A stretch of DNA of 18,621 nucleotides, taken from assembly GCF_910586915.1 (NCBI RefSeq), contig NZ_CAJULN010000049.1, forward strand, positions 1-18,621. The letters are read 5' to 3'. Shown here in pieces: positions 14,876 through 18,621 of the stretch. A program made the position numbers and the translations under genes. The number at the start of each line of letters is the position of its first letter. Position 1 is the stretch's first letter. Origin of the DNA: an uncultured Bacteroides sp. Lineage in GTDB: Bacteria; Bacteroidota; Bacteroidia; Bacteroidales; Bacteroidaceae. The notes beneath the pieces are model-generated. The model was given only the letters and a program-made list of their open reading frames with translations, did no database searches and was not told where the DNA came from.

Positions 14876-16390
14876 TTACAACAGATTGTTGGAGCCGAGT
14901 ATAATCAACATACTGTATCCTAAAATCAGTCCGATAATTCCCATGATGATACCGACCTTCTCCATATCCTTTTGCTCAATCATACCTGTGGCGTGTGCCA
15001 ATGCATTGGGCGGAGTACTGATAGGCAATATCATTGCCAACGACGAACCGATTGCCACACCGATTAATAAAGTCTCTACACCACCCAGTGCATAGAGGTT
15101 TTCGCGCATACTGGTTCCTGCAATGGCAAGGATGGGAACGAGCAGGGCGGCGGTAGCTGTGTGCGAGATGAAGTTTGCCATAGCATAGCAAATCAGTCCG
15201 GAACCTACTATCATCAGCACGGGCGGCCATGTGTTGAACGGAATCGCTTCAATCATATGCTTGGCAAGTCCTGTCTCTTGCAGGGCGACACCTAAGGCGA
15301 ATCCGCCGGCTACCATCCACAGCACACTCCAACTGATTTCTTCCAGGTCGCGTTTGGTGATAACTCCCGTCACGCAGAACACCGCTACCGGAATCATTGC
15401 CACTACATTGGAGTTCACTCCCGTCACTTTGTCGAACATCCACAGTACGACCGTAACGGCAAACGTGATGTACACTACGATGGAACGCCAGTCTTTCTTG
15501 GCTTCTCCTTCAATTTTCAGCTCGATGGTCTTCTGCTTGAAAGGGAACAGGCGCAGGAGGATAAACCATGCGATAAACAATACGATAATGGTGTAAGGCA
15601 TCATGAAGCTCATCCATTCTCCGAAACCGATGTTCAGGTTCAGTCCTTCCGGATCGTTCAGGTATTTCAGTGCGATGGCGTTGGGCGGTGTGCCAATGGG
15701 AGTTCCCATACCGCCTACGTTGGCAGCTACGGGAATAGCCATGGCAAGGCCGATTTTTCCTTTACCGTCGGCGGGCAGTGCTTTCAATACGGGAGTAAGG
15801 AAGGTGAGCATCATGGCAGCCGTAGCAGTGTTGCTGAGGAACATGGAAAATACAGCCGTAACGAGGATGAATCCCAACAGTACATAGCGCGATTGTGTTC
15901 CGAACGGGCGCAACATGACGCGTGCCAACAATACGTCGAGTCCGCTTTTGGTTGCTGCGATGGCAAGGATAAATCCGCCAATGAACAGCATGATGATAGG
16001 ATCGGCAAAACAGTGCATGATTGATTTGTATTTCACAGTCTGTCCCAGTGTTTCTGCCGAAATCCCTTTTGTGAAAAGCCACAAACTGCTGTCCGAAACG
16101 GTAAGCAGTAGCAGCACTACGATAAGTACGGAGGTTGTCCACGCCGGGATTGCTTCGAATACCCACATGAGTGTGGCGAAAATGAAGATGGAAATCAACC
16201 TTTGTTCGATAACCGTCAGCCCTTCTATTCCGAATGTTTCGATAGGCATGAACCACAGAATGAGAGAGATGATGATTGCTACCGCCAGCTTGATGCATCG
16301 GGCTACTGTTTGATTCTTAGCCAGTCGTTTGGCCTTTTTCAATTCCTGGTATGCTTCTACTAAATGGAAGCCATGAAAAATTTTGTACAT
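14876..16390 (-). CDS. DASS/SLC13 family sodium:anion symporter
   Basis: This 504-residue inner-membrane transporter belongs to the divalent anion:Na+ symporter family, whose substrates are C4-dicarboxylates, citrate or sulfate. About a dozen hydrophobic segments are arranged as two inverted repeats. The repeat signatures are SNT (186-188) in FLSNTATAAMM followed by GTPIGTPPN (229-237), and SHT (409-411) in FISHTATAALL followed by ISTPPN (457-462). The second repeat normally also reads SNT; here the Asn is His (H410), in a motif that in VcINDY contacts Na+ and substrate. The cytoplasmic N-terminus (about 1-30) is Lys-rich. The gene is transcribed toward the regulator, with a shared terminator behind it, and is separated from the sulfatase by 524 bases. 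Sulfate is an attractive substrate given the sulfatase neighbour, but dicarboxylates are equally compatible. Confidence 0.92.
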   Translation of the reverse strand: MYKIFHGFHLVEAYQELKKAKRLAKNQTVARCIKLAVAIIISLILWFMPIETFGIEGLTVIEQRLISIFIFATLMWVFEAIPAWTTSVLIVVLLLLTVSDSSLWLFTKGISAETLGQTVKYKSIMHCFADPIIMLFIGGFILAIAATKSGLDVLLARVMLRPFGTQSRYVLLGFILVTAVFSMFLSNTATAAMMLTFLTPVLKALPADGKGKIGLAMAIPVAANVGGMGTPIGTPPNAIALKYLNDPEGLNLNIGFGEWMSFMMPYTIIVLFIAWFILLRLFPFKQKTIELKIEGEAKKDWRSIVVYITFAVTVVLWMFDKVTGVNSNVVAMIPVAVFCVTGVITKRDLEEISWSVLWMVAGGFALGVALQETGLAKHMIEAIPFNTWPPVLMIVGSGLICYAMANFISHTATAALLVPILAIAGTSMRENLYALGGVETLLIGVAIGSSLAMILPISTPPNALAHATGMIEQKDMEKVGIIMGIIGLILGYSMLIILGSNNLL

Positions 16391-16424
16391 AATATCAGGT
16401 TAAGATAAATTTTTTAAAACCGTG

Positions 16425-16432
16425 CAAAATTA
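16425..16432 (-). promoter_or_regulatory. Candidate -7 box of the symporter gene
   Basis: TAATTTTG on the minus strand matches TAnnTTTG and lies 35 bases upstream of the symporter ATG. No good -33 box is present at the expected distance, which would fit an activator-dependent promoter. Confidence 0.4.
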
Positions 16433-16535
16433 GCTTTTTATTCCAATATTAAGTAATCCCGCAAGAAAGTTTTTTTATAATTCTTCTCTCTCGTTAGGAT
16501 ATATAAAGTCGTCGAAGCGGGTTGTCAATGTCTTG

Positions 16536-16601
16536 CCCATAGCTTGACACGACCGTTCCCATTGCTTGATACGGTCGTTCCCATTGCTTGATACGATTGT
16601 T
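16536..16601. repeat. Three tandem 22-bp repeats upstream of the symporter
   Basis: Units at 16536-16557, 16558-16579 and 16580-16601 share the core CCCATTGCTTGATACG with few changes (unit 1: CCCATAGCTTGACACG), followed by a more variable tail ending in GTT. A decayed fourth unit, TCCATTTG, follows. The copies are contiguous with a period of exactly 22 bases, about two helical turns. They lie roughly 105-170 bases upstream of the candidate symporter -7 box. Confidence 0.85.
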
Positions 16602-16762
16602 TCCATTTGTTTCGGTACCTATCGCTAATAAGAGTGCTGAAAAAAATAAGGTTATGTTTGGGGTAAACGACGGAAATATATTGAAAAAGATATTTATGGC
16701 GGAAAAAAGTAAGTGGAGTAGGAGGGAAGTCCATTTGGTATATTAATGTGCATATTTATTAA

Positions 16763-16831
16763 TATGACCTCCAAGATGAACAATAGTAACTAAATGGAGG
16801 GCACCCTTTTCGGACACCCTCCATTGGTCAT
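16763..16831. repeat. Nested inverted repeats in the symporter-sulfatase gap
   Basis: An inner perfect 9-bp arm pair AATGGAGGG (16793-16801) and CCCTCCATT (16817-16825) has a 15-base loop. It is enclosed by ATGACC (16763-16768) and GGTCAT (16826-16831). Neither side has a T-run, so it is not a typical terminator. It could be a structured RNA element or a decayed insertion footprint. Confidence 0.5.
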
Positions 16832-16867
16832 GCAGCACAGAACTGCTTTATATCAATCTAATGTTGA

Positions 16868-16905
16868 ATAAAAAATAGCAGAATAGAATATCTCCCGACT
16901 GCTAT
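16868..16905 (-). terminator. Intrinsic terminator of the sulfatase gene
   Basis: On the minus strand ATAGCAG (16905-16899) pairs with CTGCTAT (16881-16875), followed by a T-run (from 16874 leftward). It starts 10 bases past the sulfatase stop. It implies that the symporter is not simply co-transcribed with the sulfatase. Confidence 0.7.
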
Positions 16906-16914
16906 CAAAGAGAT

Positions 16915-18480
16915 TTATATGCCTGTATCTACCGGGTTCTTGTCGGGAAACAGCGGACTGTAAAGTACCGTCCGTTTCAGCACTTGCAACTGCCCGTCCT
17001 TGACAAACTCTTCACCGCGCTCAGCCAAATGCTTCACCATTTCGCTGCGCATCTCACGCAATTTTGCAGCATATTTTTTCTCCTTCGCCACATTTCTCAA
17101 TTCCTGCGGGTCCTTAGTCAAGTCGAACAACTCTTCATCGCCCGTATGAAAACGCCAGATATACTTGATTTTTCCATCGGTCAGCGCACACCAATAATTG
17201 TCGGGGCTGTAACACGTAGAATGTTCCAGGTCGATGTACTTGCGCCATCCGTCGCTTTCGTCTTGCATCAGCATTGCCAGCGAACGTCCGTCCATATCTT
17301 CCGGCACTTTGCTTCCTGCCATGTCTAAGAAAGTGGGCAGCAAATCTCTCAACTCTACCGGTGCTGCCACCTTGCTTCCTCTCTTAAAGCCACACGAGGC
17401 GGGCCATTTTACGATATATGGCACGTGTGCCGAACCTTCATACGGGTAGGTCTTGCGCCAGTGATGATGGTCGCCCAGCATATCCCCGTGGTCCGAAACA
17501 TAACAGATGAGTGCATTGTCGTACATACCTTTCTCTTTCAGGGATTTAATAATCTTTCCTATCTCTTCGTCCACGAATGTCACGTTGGCGTAGTAGTGTC
17601 TGCGTGGCTCCTTAGCATATTGCTCGCCGAAGTTTCCGAAAGCGGCGTCCTTCTTTGCCGTTGCCACATCCTGAGGCATTGCATACTTCTTGTCCTTGCA
17701 CCATTCTCCTACAACGGGCGTTGGAACATCTTTTCCTTCATACTGCTCCATCAACCTTTGCGGCGGGTCGTACGGACTGTGCGGACGTGCAAAGGAAACT
17801 TTCAGAAAGAGTGGCTCATTGCTTGCCTTGTCATAGTTCTGTATCATTTCACGCGCCATTTTTCCGGTCCAGGCTGTGGGATGAAGTGCTTCGGGCAGGC
17901 GATATACACCGCTTCCGTGGTCGTTCCATCCGATACCTGTGGCGTCCGGATTCTTTCCCGGTGCCTGCGTCTGAAACCACAGCCGGTAGTCGCTTACGAA
18001 GTCGTCACTTTCTACCCGTCCGCTTTCGTCTACCAATGTGCTGTGAAAACCGTGCAGGGCTTTCTGCGGAAACCAGTGCATCTTGCCGATACCGAAAGTG
18101 AAATATCCTAATTCTCTCATCATGGCAGGCATTTCGTAGCGATAGCAACTACCTACTCTGCCATAGCCCAGCATACCATGATGCCAAGGGGAAAGTCCGG
18201 TAAGGAGTCCCGCCCGTGCCGGGGTGCTGCTTGATGCGGAAGAATAACCGTTCATGAAGAGGGTGCCGTCTTGTGCCAGTTCATCCATATGAGGGGTGAC
18301 TACCGCATTGTTTCCCATACAGTTCATAGCGTCTCCCCGGTGCTGGTCGGCTACAATCAGGATGATGTGAGGTTTGCTTGGCTGCATTTCGTTTGGTGTT
18401 GTAGCTTCCGTTTTATTTTGCGCAGTTGCCATTCCGCCAACTGCCATGAGCAGGCCGCTCCCTAAAATGTATTTTTCCAT
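16915..18480 (-). CDS. Exported type I sulfatase (family S1, Ser-type)
   Basis: This 521-residue hydrolase removes sulfate esters, probably from sulfated glycans, in the periplasm. A signal peptide with probable cleavage after ATA-20 precedes mature QNKTE. The active-site signature is S85-T-P-A-R followed by AGLLTG; the residue to be turned into formylglycine is Ser rather than Cys. This requires an anaerobic maturase (anSME), which is not in the window. Metal ligands: D45-Q46 near the N-terminus and D330-H331 in VSDHGD. Conserved lysines K133 (GKMHW) and K343 (HWRKTYPYE) probably hold the sulfate. The C-terminal subdomain has the usual LFDLTKDPQELRNVA block. The substrate cannot be assigned from these motifs. 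It is followed by its own terminator; no clear promoter was found in 18481-18621. Family is secure. Confidence 0.95.
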   Translation of the reverse strand: MEKYILGSGLLMAVGGMATAQNKTEATTPNEMQPSKPHIILIVADQHRGDAMNCMGNNAVVTPHMDELAQDGTLFMNGYSSASSSTPARAGLLTGLSPWHHGMLGYGRVGSCYRYEMPAMMRELGYFTFGIGKMHWFPQKALHGFHSTLVDESGRVESDDFVSDYRLWFQTQAPGKNPDATGIGWNDHGSGVYRLPEALHPTAWTGKMAREMIQNYDKASNEPLFLKVSFARPHSPYDPPQRLMEQYEGKDVPTPVVGEWCKDKKYAMPQDVATAKKDAAFGNFGEQYAKEPRRHYYANVTFVDEEIGKIIKSLKEKGMYDNALICYVSDHGDMLGDHHHWRKTYPYEGSAHVPYIVKWPASCGFKRGSKVAAPVELRDLLPTFLDMAGSKVPEDMDGRSLAMLMQDESDGWRKYIDLEHSTCYSPDNYWCALTDGKIKYIWRFHTGDEELFDLTKDPQELRNVAKEKKYAAKLREMRSEMVKHLAERGEEFVKDGQLQVLKRTVLYSPLFPDKNPVDTGI

Positions 18481-18621
18481 TTATATGATTATATTTATTT
18501 TCCTGCCAAGATACATTAATTACTGATATACTCCAAATCAAAAGGTATTTAATCTAACAAAATGCTTCTCCTTCCCCTTTCCTTTTCTTCAAAACGTCTT
18601 ATTTTCTTCTTTATAATCAGC

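Larger units (their letters stand above)
16391..16914. other. Long non-coding gap between symporter and sulfatase
   Basis: I see no convincing gene in this 524-base stretch. From left to right it holds a candidate -7 box for the symporter (16425-16432), three tandem 22-bp repeats (16536-16601), an AT-rich inverted repeat (16740-16747 with 16758-16765), nested inverted repeats (16763-16831) and the sulfatase terminator (16868-16905). A 69-codon minus-strand reading frame at 16525-16734 exists but crosses the 22-bp repeats out of codon phase and resembles no family known to me. Confidence 0.7.

Noticed and set aside
16536..16601. CRISPR array
   Set aside because: The repeats are contiguous, without spacers, only three in number, and no cas gene is near.
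16525..16734. Minus-strand 69-codon reading frame in the symporter-sulfatase gap
   Set aside because: It runs through the 22-bp repeats, whose period is not a multiple of three; the predicted peptide has no recognisable features.
16651..16831. Plus-strand small RNA starting after TATGTTTG at 16653-16660
   Set aside because: No -33 box is found at the proper distance and no terminator follows the hairpins; a -7 match alone is too weak.
18481..18621. C-terminus of another minus-strand gene at the right edge
   Set aside because: A 23-codon open stretch enters from the edge and stops, but it is too short and low-complexity (Lys/Arg/Glu-rich) to call.

Overview
The window looks like chromosomal DNA of a gut Bacteroides species or close relative. 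The grounds are promoter-like sequences of the Bacteroidetes -33/-7 type (TTGC or TTGA, about 18-21 bases, TAnnTTTG), few Shine-Dalgarno sequences, a hybrid two-component regulator with sensor, kinase, receiver and AraC domains in one chain, a GH92 lipoprotein, and a Ser-type sulfatase. The species cannot be fixed from the sequence alone.

Region 1 (1 to about 3110) is the end of an integrated mobile element, all on the minus strand. It carries an unclassified 325-residue protein next to a tRNA gene, then an excisionase-like HTH protein, a RepA-like ATPase with an aberrant P-loop, and the N-terminus of a DnaG/CHC2-type primase that runs off the left edge. The HTH-ATPase-primase part resembles a replication and excision module of a Bacteroides integrative or mobilizable element. 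A good promoter and an iteron-like repeat cluster lie upstream of the HTH gene. No integrase or relaxase is visible, so the rest of the element must lie to the left.

Region 2 (3111-8200) is core chromosome on the minus strand. A tRNA-Phe(GAA) gene has its own promoter and a 17-bp-stem terminator. To its right is a compact operon transcribed sppA, lpxK, punA, thiL (signal peptide peptidase, lipid A 4'-kinase, purine nucleoside phosphorylase, thiamine-phosphate kinase). lpxK and punA overlap by 38 bases, and a hairpin with a U-tract ends the operon after thiL.

Region 3 (8200-18621) is a carbohydrate and sulfate themed accessory locus: a GH92 alpha-mannosidase lipoprotein and a 1341-residue hybrid two-component regulator on the plus strand, then convergently a DASS/SLC13 sodium:anion symporter and an exported type I sulfatase on the minus strand. 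A bidirectional terminator separates the two convergent halves. No SusC/SusD pair is present in the window, so this is either the edge of a polysaccharide utilization locus or a stand-alone host-glycan set. A plausible reading is that the enzymes release mannose and sulfate from glycans, the regulator senses a released oligosaccharide, and the symporter moves an anion such as sulfate or a dicarboxylate. That link is inferred from proximity only.

The 524-base gap between sulfatase and symporter holds three tandem 22-bp repeats and nested inverted repeats. It is the least explained part of the window and the best candidate for an undescribed regulatory element.
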